From the NCBI RefSeq assembly GCF_003434055.1, contig NZ_QVEX01000007.1:62001-126000 (forward strand): DNA of 64,000 nucleotides, in the 5' to 3' direction. The notes under the pieces are model-generated. The model did not search any database. It was not told the DNA's origin and saw nothing but the letters and a program-made list of their open reading frames with translations. Below, piece after piece: positions 43,491 to 51,879 of this stretch. The stretch is from Enterocloster aldenensis. GTDB taxonomy: Bacteria > Bacillota > Clostridia > Lachnospirales > Lachnospiraceae. Numbering within the stretch: the stretch's first letter is position 1; each line of letters begins with the position of its first letter. Both the position numbers and the translations under genes were made by a program.

Positions 43491-44074
43491 CCGGCCCGGT
43501 ACAGTTCCCAGGCAATCCGCGCGCTTTCCTCCAGCTCTTCCAGACAATAGAAAGCGTCCATGACGGATCTGCCCGGTACCACCGGCCCGTGGTTTTTGAG
43601 CAGGTATCCGTTGCTGTCACCGACCCGTTCCCTGAATGCTGAGAAAAGGGCTTCGGAGCCAGGCTTTTCATAGGGAATCAGGCCCACGGTCCCCAGCTTC
43701 ATTTTCAGATAAGGTGTGTGGTCCGGTATGCAGTCAGACACTGACCGGGCAGGGACAAAACTCCAGAGTACGGAGTAGGTGCTGTGGGTGTGGATGACCG
43801 CCCCTATATCTGCGGATTTTCCATAGAGCGCCAGGTGAAGGGGCCACTCCTTGCTGGGCTTTTGGTCCCATACAGGTGTGCCGTCCATCCTGACTGCAGC
43901 GAAATCTTCCCTGCACATGGTGCCGAAACAGGAACCGCTGGCGCTGATATAAACCAGGTCATTGTGCCTGAAACTCATATTTGCGGAAGAACCAGCGGTC
44001 TTTCCGCGTTCAAACAGGCTGTGGGCAGCCCATACGGCTGCTTCCAGTTTTTCTATTAATAGTAAGTCTTCCAT
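43475..44074 (-). CDS. otnC: 3-oxo-tetronate 4-phosphate decarboxylase-type class II aldolase
   Basis: A 199-residue class II aldolase/adducin-family protein. Metal-binding histidines are in VIHTHSTYS and the later KNHGPVV; the catalytic Glu is in KEWPLHL. With the kinase gene 15 bases upstream it matches the OtnK-OtnC pair, in which OtnC decarboxylates 3-oxo-tetronate 4-phosphate to dihydroxyacetone phosphate. AAAGGAGG precedes the ATG at 44074. The very end of the gene lies in the degenerate last unit of the 23-bp repeat. L-fuculose-phosphate aldolase is the alternative reading, less likely here. Confidence 0.85.
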   Translation of the reverse strand: MEDLLLIEKLEAAVWAAHSLFERGKTAGSSANMSFRHNDLVYISASGSCFGTMCREDFAAVRMDGTPVWDQKPSKEWPLHLALYGKSADIGAVIHTHSTYSVLWSFVPARSVSDCIPDHTPYLKMKLGTVGLIPYEKPGSEALFSAFRERVGDSNGYLLKNHGPVVPGRSVMDAFYCLEELEESARIAWELYRAGLGQG

Positions 44075-44089
44075 GTTTCCTCCTTTTGG

Positions 44090-45406
44090 TTATTGACCCG
44101 CCCTATGGGACGGGGTGTTTGGTTTTGCTGTCATTGCCAGGGCGCGTCCAAAGAAATCCTCCTGCCCAAAGTTACCGCTCTTAAGGATCAGGCGGATATC
44201 CGGTCTTTCCGCCGGTACCATGATCGGTACCCCGGGAGCCACGCTTCCGCCCATCCAGTAGGAGGAAAAGCCCAGGCCTTTGGTAACTGCCCCGGAGGTC
44301 TCTCCACCTGCGGATATGATCCTGGTATATCCGGCCTTTACTGCGCGGACAGCCAGCCCGGCGGCAGCGCCTTCCAGTGCGGCAGCCACCTTTTCCGCCC
44401 CCAGCTTCTGGTATTCCCTTACTTTTTCCGGGGTGTCGGAACTGTATACAAGGACGGCGGCGGTTCCGCCTGCGTGCTCCTCCACAAACCTCCATGCGTC
44501 ATCAAGGGTCTGCCTGCCCTCCAGCATTTCCTTTGGGTTCAGCTGGTAGCAGGGGCCGCCCTGGCCCTGGTACCATGCAATCTGTAAAAGGGTGGCCTTG
44601 GAACAGCTGCCTGCCAGGAGCAGGGCCATTCCAGCAGTGGCGTTATCCGGAATCCTTCCCTGGAAGGAAAGCTTTTCTGTCCATTGTCTGGCCAAGGGCT
44701 CCAAAAGGCCGCTGCCCCCTGTAAGAAGGGGGAGATGACCGAACATGGATGCGATTCTTTCCCCGTCCTCCTGGCTCCTGTAATCCGGGATGATATAAAA
44801 TGGTCCCCCGGACAATCTGTCCCCGGTTTTGCCGGAGTCAACCCCTGCTGCGAAATCATCCAGTTCCCGCGCCCCCATGCAGCGGCAGGAATAACGGCTT
44901 TGTGGTTCCATCAGCTTATCAATCCGGCTGTCCCACATGGGGGTGAGCGGATGGTTCTTCATGTGGCTGTGGTGGAGGGGAATGCCGTCCACCATAAGCC
45001 GCCCGTCCTCCACTGTCCGGCCATTGACCGGAAGGGCGGGACAAAGGATGGTGTAATGTGCCTTCATAAAATCCATCAGGGCGTCTGCCACTGGCCCGAT
45101 ATTGCCTGTGGGGGTGGAATCAAAGGTGGAGCAATATTTAAAATAAATCTGTTTCACTCCCTGGCTGATCAGGAACCGTGCCGCCGCAAGGCTGTCGGCC
45201 ACGGCCCGGGCCGTTTCCTGGGTCCTGGATTTCAGTGCGATTACCACGGCCTGGGCCTCTTCCTCCTGTCTGCCTGTTTCATTGTCCTGTGCCTGTATAT
45301 CCGGAATGCCGTTATAAAGCCGTACACTCATCCCTCCCTTTACCAGGAACGAAGCCGCATCGCTGGCTCCGGTAAAATCATCGGCAATGCATCCTAAAAC
45401 CGCCAT
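44090..45406 (-). CDS. otnK: 3-oxo-tetronate kinase (four-carbon acid sugar kinase family)
   Basis: A 438-residue kinase of the DUF1537/four-carbon acid sugar kinase family. The N-terminus GCIADDFTGASDAASFLVKGG, KYCSTFDSTPTGNIGPV and the C-terminal nucleotide site (ISAGGETSGAVTKGLG) are typical of OtnK. It phosphorylates a 3-oxo-tetronate, which OtnC then decarboxylates. ATG 45406 has AAGGAGG upstream; the frame extends further, but over the promoter and the neighbouring regulator's control region. A -24/-12 promoter lies 63 bases before the ATG. Confidence 0.88.
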   Translation of the reverse strand: MAVLGCIADDFTGASDAASFLVKGGMSVRLYNGIPDIQAQDNETGRQEEEAQAVVIALKSRTQETARAVADSLAAARFLISQGVKQIYFKYCSTFDSTPTGNIGPVADALMDFMKAHYTILCPALPVNGRTVEDGRLMVDGIPLHHSHMKNHPLTPMWDSRIDKLMEPQSRYSCRCMGARELDDFAAGVDSGKTGDRLSGGPFYIIPDYRSQEDGERIASMFGHLPLLTGGSGLLEPLARQWTEKLSFQGRIPDNATAGMALLLAGSCSKATLLQIAWYQGQGGPCYQLNPKEMLEGRQTLDDAWRFVEEHAGGTAAVLVYSSDTPEKVREYQKLGAEKVAAALEGAAAGLAVRAVKAGYTRIISAGGETSGAVTKGLGFSSYWMGGSVAPGVPIMVPAERPDIRLILKSGNFGQEDFFGRALAMTAKPNTPSHRAGQ

Positions 45407-45468
45407 CTGTAGTCCTCCTTCTGACCTGTCTTTCTGAAATATGATACGGTACTTCCCTGTTATTATAT

Positions 45469-45484
45469 AGCAAATTCCATGCCA
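45469..45484 (-). promoter_or_regulatory. Sigma-54 promoter of otnK-otnC
   Basis: On the minus strand the sequence is TGGCATG-GAAT-TTGCT (45484 to 45469). The -24 GG and -12 GC are separated by exactly ten bases, as sigma-54 requires. It is nearly identical to the promoter at 47791-47806. Confidence 0.85.
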
Positions 45485-45549
45485 GGCACAGCGGATTGGA
45501 AAAATACGTGTCTTTGTCTTGTCGGAGCTGGAATCCGATGGTTTTTTGG

Positions 45550-45579
45550 TTGACTTTAAATCCTGGGTTGTTATATAAT
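45550..45579 (+). promoter_or_regulatory. Sigma-A promoter of the PrpR-type activator gene
   Basis: TTGACT (45550-45555) and TATAAT (45574-45579) are 18 bases apart. Transcription would begin near 45586, so the repeat at 45588-45605 lies at the start of the message and could mediate autoregulation. Confidence 0.65.
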
Positions 45580-45587
45580 CAGGCAAA

Positions 45588-45616
45588 TGCAACATCGATG
45601 CAACACTTTTGATAAA
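45588..45616. promoter_or_regulatory. Candidate activator-binding repeats upstream of otnK
   Basis: TGCAACA occurs twice (45588-45594 and 45599-45605) separated by TCGA, followed by CTTTTGATAAA. The same heptamer in inverse form (TGTTGCA, twice) and the same TTTTGATAAA occur before the GntP gene at 47654-47680. The site is 100-130 bases upstream of the otnK -24/-12 promoter, a normal distance for an enhancer of sigma-54 activators. Confidence 0.7.
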
Positions 45617-45635
45617 CCCATGGTGGAGGTAATAT

Positions 45636-47558
45636 ATGATTCGTCTTCTGTTTATTGTCCCGTATCCTGAATTAAGAGAAAAGGTAGAGCATGTCATATC
45701 CCATCACCCGGAGAAAAAGCGGCTTAACGCAGACATCCGGGTAATGACGGTGGAGGATACGCCCGACTTCCCGGCAGATGAGTATGATGCCATCATAGCC
45801 AGGGGATATACGGCCCAGAAGACAGTGGCCAAATACAAGCAGGTCCCCACCATCGGACTGTCCATATCCGGGTATGACATGGTAAGGGCCATCTCTGAGT
45901 GCTGCGAGATGTACCATCCAAAAAAGGTAGCTGTCCTTGGTTTCGGCGGTCAGATGTATGAAGTGAAGAACATATGCCGTTTTTTTAAAATCGATGTGGA
46001 GGTCCATGCGCCGGTCCGCCATGAGGAACTGCCGGCAAAGCTTGACCAGGCCATTGCCGCTGGCTGTGATGCGCTGATTGGGGGATATTCCGCCAATATC
46101 GTGGCGCGCCAGAAGGATTTCCCGGCCGTGGTGATACGGACCGGCGAGGACACGGTGCTCCAGGCAGTGGATGAGGCAATCCATACCGTGGACCAGATAC
46201 GCCACCAGAGGATTATTTCCCAGATGTATAAAACCATCATTTATTCCTCCAAGGACGGCCTGCTCTATGTGGATGCAGCCGGGGTCATCCAGGTCCGCAA
46301 CCGGGTCATCCGGCAGATGAACGGGGATATCAGCCTGATGGACCGCCCGTTAAAGCAGGCCCTTCCCTACCTGTATAAAATGTTCCGTTGTGTGATTACC
46401 AGCGGGCAGGAGGAGAGCGGCAGGATCCTTACCATTCCCGGGACCAGGGTCACGGTGTCTGTCAGCTGCACCCCAGTCATTGCCAACAAAGAAATTTCAG
46501 GGGTGGTGTTCTTCCTGTCCGACATCACAATGATCCAGAACCTGGAAAGCCAGATACGCCGCAAGCTCAGCGAGCGGGGATTCCAGGCAAAATATACGTT
46601 TCAGGATATCATCCACCAGAGCCGGGTCATTGACCAGACCATAGAGACGGCCAGGCGGTATGCTGCATCGGATTCCAATGTGATCATTGTGGGGGAAACA
46701 GGGACCGGCAAGGAACTGTTTGCCCAGAGCATACATAACAGCAGCAGCCGGAAAAATGGGCCGTTTGTGGCCATTAACTGTGCCGCCCTTCCGGAAAACC
46801 TTCTGGAGAGCGAATTGTTCGGTTATGTGGAAGGCGCCTTTACCGGAACCAGCAAAGGCGGGAAGATGGGGCTTTTTGAGCAGGCCCATGGCGGGACCCT
46901 GTTTCTGGATGAGGTGGGCGAGATATCCACTTCCATCCAGAGCAAGCTCCTGCGTGTGCTTCAGGAGCGCCAGGTGCGCAGGATTGGCGACAATAAGGTG
47001 ATTGACGTGAATGTGCGCATTATTTCCGCAACCAATAAGAGTATATCAAAGCTCTCTGACCAGGGAATGTTCCGCCGGGACCTGGTGTACCGTCTGGATG
47101 TGCTGCGTCTGTTCCTGCCGCCTTTAAGGGAGCGGGAAAATGATGTGGAGCTCCTGTTCCTCCATCTTCTGCAGGCCCAGTGCCGGGAGACCAGGACGCC
47201 TTTGCCGCGGTTGGAGCCGGGCGCCCTTTCCCTTCTTCATCAATATCCATTCATTGGTAATATCCGGGAGCTGAAGAATATGGTAGAGCGGGCCGGTGTG
47301 CTGAAAACCGGGGACATCATTACGAAGAAAAACCTTCAGGATGCCCTTTATCCTCCGGATCTGGATATGGCTGCGGAGTCAGGTGCAGCCTTCATGGCGG
47401 CTGCCGGGGAAGGGACGCCGGACAGGGGGCCTGTAAGCGAACCGGAAAAGCTGCGGCAGGCCCTGGAACAGTGCAATGGCAACCGCACCAGGGCGGCCAG
47501 GCTTCTTGGCATGGACCGGTCAACCTTATGGAGGAAAATGCAGAAATACCAGATGTAA
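45636..47558 (+). CDS. PrpR-type sigma-54-dependent transcriptional activator
   Basis: A 640-residue enhancer-binding protein. Residues 1-200 form a PrpR_N sensor (PVRHEELPAKLDQAIAAGCDALIGG), then a PAS-like region, then the AAA+ domain with Walker A GETGTGKE (353-360) and the sigma-54 contact loop GAFTGT (400-405). A Fis-type helix-turn-helix ends the protein (CNGNRTRAARLLGMDRSTLWRKM). It presumably senses a sugar acid or its product and activates the -24/-12 promoters of otnK-otnC and the GntP operon. It lies divergent from otnK. Confidence 0.93.
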   Translation: MIRLLFIVPYPELREKVEHVISHHPEKKRLNADIRVMTVEDTPDFPADEYDAIIARGYTAQKTVAKYKQVPTIGLSISGYDMVRAISECCEMYHPKKVAVLGFGGQMYEVKNICRFFKIDVEVHAPVRHEELPAKLDQAIAAGCDALIGGYSANIVARQKDFPAVVIRTGEDTVLQAVDEAIHTVDQIRHQRIISQMYKTIIYSSKDGLLYVDAAGVIQVRNRVIRQMNGDISLMDRPLKQALPYLYKMFRCVITSGQEESGRILTIPGTRVTVSVSCTPVIANKEISGVVFFLSDITMIQNLESQIRRKLSERGFQAKYTFQDIIHQSRVIDQTIETARRYAASDSNVIIVGETGTGKELFAQSIHNSSSRKNGPFVAINCAALPENLLESELFGYVEGAFTGTSKGGKMGLFEQAHGGTLFLDEVGEISTSIQSKLLRVLQERQVRRIGDNKVIDVNVRIISATNKSISKLSDQGMFRRDLVYRLDVLRLFLPPLRERENDVELLFLHLLQAQCRETRTPLPRLEPGALSLLHQYPFIGNIRELKNMVERAGVLKTGDIITKKNLQDALYPPDLDMAAESGAAFMAAAGEGTPDRGPVSEPEKLRQALEQCNGNRTRAARLLGMDRSTLWRKMQKYQM

Positions 47559-47653
47559 CTGTATAGGACAGCTTTTAAACAGCCGCGGTACATGGTCTCA
47601 AAGAGGGTCTCAAAGAGGGCGGATAGGGCTAAAGTGGGAAAAGTGATGTATGG

Positions 47654-47680
47654 TGTTGCAATATTTTGATAAATGTTGCA
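47654..47680. promoter_or_regulatory. Candidate activator-binding repeats upstream of the GntP operon
   Basis: TGTTGCA occurs at 47654-47660 and 47674-47680, with TTTTGATAAA between (47664-47673). A wider dyad (GTGATGTA near 47643 and TGCATCAC near 47687) surrounds them. The elements match those before otnK and lie about 110-140 bases upstream of a sigma-54 promoter. The 359-base gap 47559-47917 holds nothing else I can assign, apart from a duplicated GTCTCAAAGAGG near 47595-47618. Confidence 0.7.
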
Positions 47681-47790
47681 TTCACTGCATCACTTTTCCC
47701 ATTCTGCCTCTTCGGGCCATTGGGTTTGCACAAACAGGGAATTCTTTTTTTCCTAATTTTATATAATGTTTATAATTCCGTAGAAAAAGT

Positions 47791-47806
47791 TGGCATGAAG
47801 TTTGCT
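47791..47806 (+). promoter_or_regulatory. Sigma-54 promoter of the GntP operon
   Basis: TGGCATG-AAGT-TTGCT with the -24 GG at 47792-47793 and the -12 GC at 47804-47805, exactly ten bases between. It matches the promoter of otnK in every conserved position. Transcription should start near 47818, 100 bases before the GntP ATG. Confidence 0.88.
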
Positions 47807-47917
47807 CTATAAACTGGCATCAAAACTTACCGACCGGTTTCGGTCAATCAGTTATGTCAGGATTATCTGATTAAAAGAAATCCGACGGTAAAATACAAAT
47901 TTGGGAGGGTTGGTTTT

Positions 47918-49243
47918 ATGTCAACATCATATGTACTTATTGTTTTTGCACTTGTAATCCTGTTAATGATTTTCCTCATCTCCAAATGCAAGGTCAATGC
48001 GGCAATGGGAATTCTGATTGCTGCCCTGATACTGGCAATTGCACTGGGAACCCCATGGGCTGAGATTGAGGGAACCATAAACAGCGGCTTCTCCGGAACC
48101 ATCAAAAGCGTGGCAATCGTCATCTTCCTTGGATGCACCATGGGCACTGTCCTGGAGAAAACAGGCGCGGCTGTGCGTATTACTAAATGGGCCATTAAGC
48201 TGGTTGGCGAGAAGAACATGATCTGGGCCATTGCCCTCAGTTCCTTTATCCTGGGCATACCGATTTTTGCTGATACCGTGGTCATCCTGTTAATCCCCAT
48301 CGTATCACTGTTGGCAGTGCAGACCAAGAAGTCCATGATGAGCTACGGCGCGGCCCTTTATCTGGGCGCCCTGGTAACCGCTTCCCTGGTACCTCCCACA
48401 CCCGGTCCTGTATCTGCTGCCGCCCTGTTAAACGTACCTCTGGGCCAGGCCATCCTGTGGGGGCTCATTGTCGCAATCCCAAGCGTCATCGGCGCCACCA
48501 TCTATTGCATGACGTTAAAGACACCAGTGCTTCCAAAGGAGGAATTCTTAAAGGCGGCAGAGGAGACTGAACACATGGAACTTCCGTCCCTGTCAAAGTC
48601 CCTGCTTCCCATCCTGTTCCCCCTGTTCTTAATCCTGGCTAACACCGTTGCATCTGTCATGGTGCCGGAGACGCCGGTGGCAAACTTCTTTGCTTTCATC
48701 GGCAGCCCGCTGGCAGCCCTGTTTACAGGATGTATCCTTTCCCTGCTTCTCACAGGCAAGGAATGGAAGAGCAAAAAAGTATTAAACGACTGGGTAAATG
48801 AAGGAATCGTTGCAGCTGCAATGCCAATTGTTGTTACCGGTATGGGCGGCGCCCTGGCAACCTTTGTAAAGAACGCAGGCGTTGCTGAGAAGATTGCGGA
48901 CATCATCGTGCAGTCCTCCTTCCCGGCCATCCTGATTCCCATCATCATCGCGGCCATCATCCATGTGGTAACCGGCTCCAATGCCCTTGGGGTCATGACG
49001 GCGGCAGCGCTGGTAGAGCCAATGCTGGCAACCCTGGGCATTTCCCCAATCGCAGCCTTCCTGGCCTGTGGAACAGGCGCCCTGATGTTCAAGCATGCCA
49101 ATTCCTCCGGATTCTGGGTAACCGTGTCCATGTCCAATATGGACGTGAACCAGGGTATCCGCGCGGTTGGCGGCGCGTCCACGGTGGCTGGGTTCATCGG
49201 CGCCATTTTTACCTGCATCCTGTTTGCACTGCATGTGATTTAA
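47918..49243 (+). CDS. GntP-family sugar-acid permease
   Basis: A 441-residue membrane protein with about twelve hydrophobic helices, typical of the gluconate:H+ symporter (GntP) family: SLVPPTPGPVSAAALLNVPLG, GSNALGVMTAAALVEPML and the late ALMFKHANSSGFWV segment. GGGAGG precedes the ATG. Members import gluconate, idonate, glycerate or four-carbon acids; here the linked otnK-otnC genes point to a threonate- or erythronate-like acid. It is the first gene of a three-gene operon. Confidence 0.92.
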   Translation: MSTSYVLIVFALVILLMIFLISKCKVNAAMGILIAALILAIALGTPWAEIEGTINSGFSGTIKSVAIVIFLGCTMGTVLEKTGAAVRITKWAIKLVGEKNMIWAIALSSFILGIPIFADTVVILLIPIVSLLAVQTKKSMMSYGAALYLGALVTASLVPPTPGPVSAAALLNVPLGQAILWGLIVAIPSVIGATIYCMTLKTPVLPKEEFLKAAEETEHMELPSLSKSLLPILFPLFLILANTVASVMVPETPVANFFAFIGSPLAALFTGCILSLLLTGKEWKSKKVLNDWVNEGIVAAAMPIVVTGMGGALATFVKNAGVAEKIADIIVQSSFPAILIPIIIAAIIHVVTGSNALGVMTAAALVEPMLATLGISPIAAFLACGTGALMFKHANSSGFWVTVSMSNMDVNQGIRAVGGASTVAGFIGAIFTCILFALHVI

Positions 49244-49319
49244 CCCTTCACCGGTATTGGCGCAGGGATGTACCAGGCGTGATGCCGGATAGTACAGAAA
49301 CAAGAAAGGAAACTGATAA

Positions 49320-50309
49320 ATGGAAAAATTTGTAACACGGGCAGCGCGCCTGAACAAAGCATATGACATCGAGTTAATTGAACGTGAATTGGAATGCGGG
49401 GAGGATGACATCATTGTCAGGAATCATATGATGGGAATCTGCGGATCGGACAAAAGCTTTTACAGGGGGTCCATGCCGCCCCAGACAGCGGAGTTCCGCC
49501 AGCCGCCTGAATTCCCATTCCTCCTTGGGCATGAGAGCGGGGGAACGGTTGTTGCGGTGGGAGACCGTGTCAGCGACTATAAAGTGGGCGACAAGGTAAT
49601 GGCATTCGGCTGGAACAATAACTTTGCCGATTACTTCAAATCCAAGGCATTTCAGCTCCAGCCGGTTCCGGACGGCCTGGATATGGATATAGCCGCCCTG
49701 GGCGAGCCCACGGCCTGCGCCATGTATTCCGGACTCAATACCGGCGTGCAGCTGGGGGATACGGTGGTCATCATGGGCGGTGGTTATGCCGGACAGATCA
49801 TTGCCCAGTGCTCCAAATTAAAGGGCGCCTATCAGGTAATCGTGGTGGATGTGCTGGAGGGCAAGCTGGACCTGGCGAAATCCCTGGGAGCAGACGTGGT
49901 GGTCAACTCCAGAGAAGAGGACCCGGTTGCAAAGGTAAAGGCGCTGACCGGAGGACGCGGTGCGGACGTGGTGGTGGAGGCTGCCGGAACAGCGGAATCC
50001 TTTAACGCGGCCAGCGCAATGATACGCCACAACGGTAAATTTGTGTTCTACAGCTGGGTAACCACGCCGGTGACCCTGAATATCAGCCGCTGGCATGATG
50101 ACGGCCTGGAATTTGTAAATACCTGCCTGGTACACCACACATGGCAGCAGCGCTATGTCTGGGTTCCCGACACCCTGCGCCCAATCATCCAGGGAACGGT
50201 CAGGATCAAGCCGTTAATAACCAATGAGTTTAAGCTGGCTGACATAAAGGCCGGTTTTGACCTGGCGGACAAGGACGATGCCGCAATCAAGATTGTATTC
50301 CGGCCATGA
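49320..50309 (+). CDS. Zinc-dependent medium-chain dehydrogenase
   Basis: A 329-residue alcohol/polyol dehydrogenase. Catalytic zinc ligands are seen in GICGSDKS, GHESGG and GEPTAC. The NAD-binding motif is GGGYAG in a Rossmann fold (VVIMGGGYAGQIIAQCSK, then VVVDVLEGKLDLAKSLGAD). The four-cysteine structural zinc loop of typical members is absent, so the protein is slightly short. It probably oxidises a hydroxyl of the imported four-carbon acid or a related polyol. It is 76 bases after the permease. Confidence 0.87.
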   Translation: MEKFVTRAARLNKAYDIELIERELECGEDDIIVRNHMMGICGSDKSFYRGSMPPQTAEFRQPPEFPFLLGHESGGTVVAVGDRVSDYKVGDKVMAFGWNNNFADYFKSKAFQLQPVPDGLDMDIAALGEPTACAMYSGLNTGVQLGDTVVIMGGGYAGQIIAQCSKLKGAYQVIVVDVLEGKLDLAKSLGADVVVNSREEDPVAKVKALTGGRGADVVVEAAGTAESFNAASAMIRHNGKFVFYSWVTTPVTLNISRWHDDGLEFVNTCLVHHTWQQRYVWVPDTLRPIIQGTVRIKPLITNEFKLADIKAGFDLADKDDAAIKIVFRP

Positions 50310-50397
50310 ACCCGCGGCAGGACAATCAGATGAACCAGACAGATCAATCCAACAGATCAATCAAGCATATGAATCAATGAAGGGGAGTATTAAACAT

Positions 50398-51765
50398 ATG
50401 GATTATACGAATTTAATAAATGACAACAGCGGAAAAATATCAAAAGTGGGAATCATCGGCGCGACCCGCGGTTACGGCTATACCCTGCTTGCCCAGATTC
50501 CCAAGGTAAAGCACATGCAGCTGCGGGTCATCAGCTCCAGGCACACGGACGAGTGCCTGGATGTGCTGAAGGAAATCGGATACGATGAAAAACACATTGT
50601 GGTCTGCCAGGATAAGGAGCAGATTGACCGCGCGCCGGAGGACGCGGTCCTGATTGTCAGCGATTACCGGCTGGTGGTGGAATGCGGGGTTACGGCCCTT
50701 GTGGAGTGCACCGGCAATACGGCCGTAAGTTCTGACGCAGCCCTTTTGGCCCTTGGCAGGGGAATTAACGTCTACATGGTTTCCAAGGAAACGGACAGTG
50801 TGTGCGGCCCGCTGTTGAACCAGGTGGCGGCTGAGAACGGGGCGGTATATTCCCTGGTGAACGGAGACCAGCCAAGGAACCTGTTAGACCTCTATTCATG
50901 GGCAAGGCTTCTGGGCCTTGATGTGGTGTGTGCGGGAAAGGCCAGCGAGTACGACTTTGTCTGGGACAGGGAGACAGGGGAATTTACCCTGACAGACGGC
51001 AGCCAGACAACCCAGCCCTTGCCTGAAATGATGGACCATTGGTATTACAAAGGCGTAAAGACGCTGGAGGCGCGCCGTAAGATGCTGGAAAAATATACCG
51101 GCGTCATATCCGCCGACCTGTGCGAGATGAACCTTGTTTCCAACATAACCGGATTCGTGCCTTCCTCGCCGTTCTTAAGCTATCCCATTGCCAAGACCAG
51201 CGAACTTGCGGACATTTTTATTCCGGAGGAAGACGGCGGTATCTTAAAGAAAACAGGCGTGGTGGACGTGTTCTACAATCTGCGCGGAACAGATGAGGCT
51301 TCTTTCTGCGGCGGTGAATTCATCATTGTCAGGTGTGAAAATGAAAAGATGTGGGATATCCTAAAGGGCAAAGGCCATGTGATGAGCAAAAACGGCAAGT
51401 ACTGCTGCATCTATTACCCATACCACTATATGGGCCTTGAAACCCCGGTATCCATCCTGTTAGGGGACTTAATGGGAATCGGCACACACCCGGAATGCCG
51501 TCAGGTATCGGTCCTGGCCGGTGTGGCGGAGAGGGATCTGTCAAAAGGCACTGAGCTTAAGGTGCAGGGCCACCATCATTCCATAGACGGACTGATTCCT
51601 GAGCTTCTTGAGAGCAGGTCTGTCGGGCACCTGGCGCCGTTCTATCTGCTAAACGGCACAACCCTGCTTCGGGATGTGAAAAAGGGAGACCCTGTCACGC
51701 TGGAAGACGTGGAACTGACCCATCTGGAAACATATAAGCTGTACGCCAAGGGATTGGAAATCTGA
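50398..51765 (+). CDS. Homoserine dehydrogenase-like NAD(P)-binding protein with SAF domain
   Basis: A 455-residue protein: an N-terminal Rossmann domain (KVGIIGATRGYGYTLLAQI), a homoserine dehydrogenase-like middle (MVSKETDSVCGPLLNQVAAENGAVYSLVNGDQP) and a C-terminal SAF domain from about 365 (AERDLSKGTELKVQGHHHSIDG). Such proteins are found in sugar-acid operons and are often misnamed FlgA-like because of the SAF domain. The catalysed step is unknown to me; an oxidation or isomerisation before OtnK is plausible. ATG 50398 follows AAGGGGAG; an ATG at 50377 is an alternative. Confidence 0.78.
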   Translation: MDYTNLINDNSGKISKVGIIGATRGYGYTLLAQIPKVKHMQLRVISSRHTDECLDVLKEIGYDEKHIVVCQDKEQIDRAPEDAVLIVSDYRLVVECGVTALVECTGNTAVSSDAALLALGRGINVYMVSKETDSVCGPLLNQVAAENGAVYSLVNGDQPRNLLDLYSWARLLGLDVVCAGKASEYDFVWDRETGEFTLTDGSQTTQPLPEMMDHWYYKGVKTLEARRKMLEKYTGVISADLCEMNLVSNITGFVPSSPFLSYPIAKTSELADIFIPEEDGGILKKTGVVDVFYNLRGTDEASFCGGEFIIVRCENEKMWDILKGKGHVMSKNGKYCCIYYPYHYMGLETPVSILLGDLMGIGTHPECRQVSVLAGVAERDLSKGTELKVQGHHHSIDGLIPELLESRSVGHLAPFYLLNGTTLLRDVKKGDPVTLEDVELTHLETYKLYAKGLEI

Positions 51766-51825
51766 TCGGCACGGCATCGGATATGATAAAATAAAACAAC
51801 ATAACCTAAGGGCGCCCCTAAATGC

Positions 51826-51862
51826 AGACAGGACCATTGCTGCGCGGAGGCGCCCTGTCTTT
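51826..51862. terminator. Possible terminator between converging genes
   Basis: AGACAGG (51826-51832) pairs with CCTGTCT (51854-51860), followed by TTG. A second palindrome, CAGGCGCCTG, lies at 51866-51875. The T-run is short, so function is uncertain. Confidence 0.4.
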
Positions 51863-51879
51863 GTACAGGCGCCTGCTAT

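Noticed and set aside
43165..43642. Open frames across the 23-bp repeat encoding Pro/Arg/Ser-rich repeats
   Set aside because: The repeat is open in several frames because it lacks stops. The frames overlap otnC antisense and have no ribosome site.
45407..45697. Longer N-terminus for otnK
   Set aside because: The upstream frame crosses the sigma-54 promoter and overlaps the activator gene. ATG 45406 has AAGGAGG and gives the usual OtnK start.
46833..46850. GAFTGT instead of GAFTGA as a defect in the sigma-54 contact loop
   Set aside because: From memory, PrpR-type activators commonly vary at the last residue of this motif, and two intact sigma-54 promoters are present, so loss of function is not supported.
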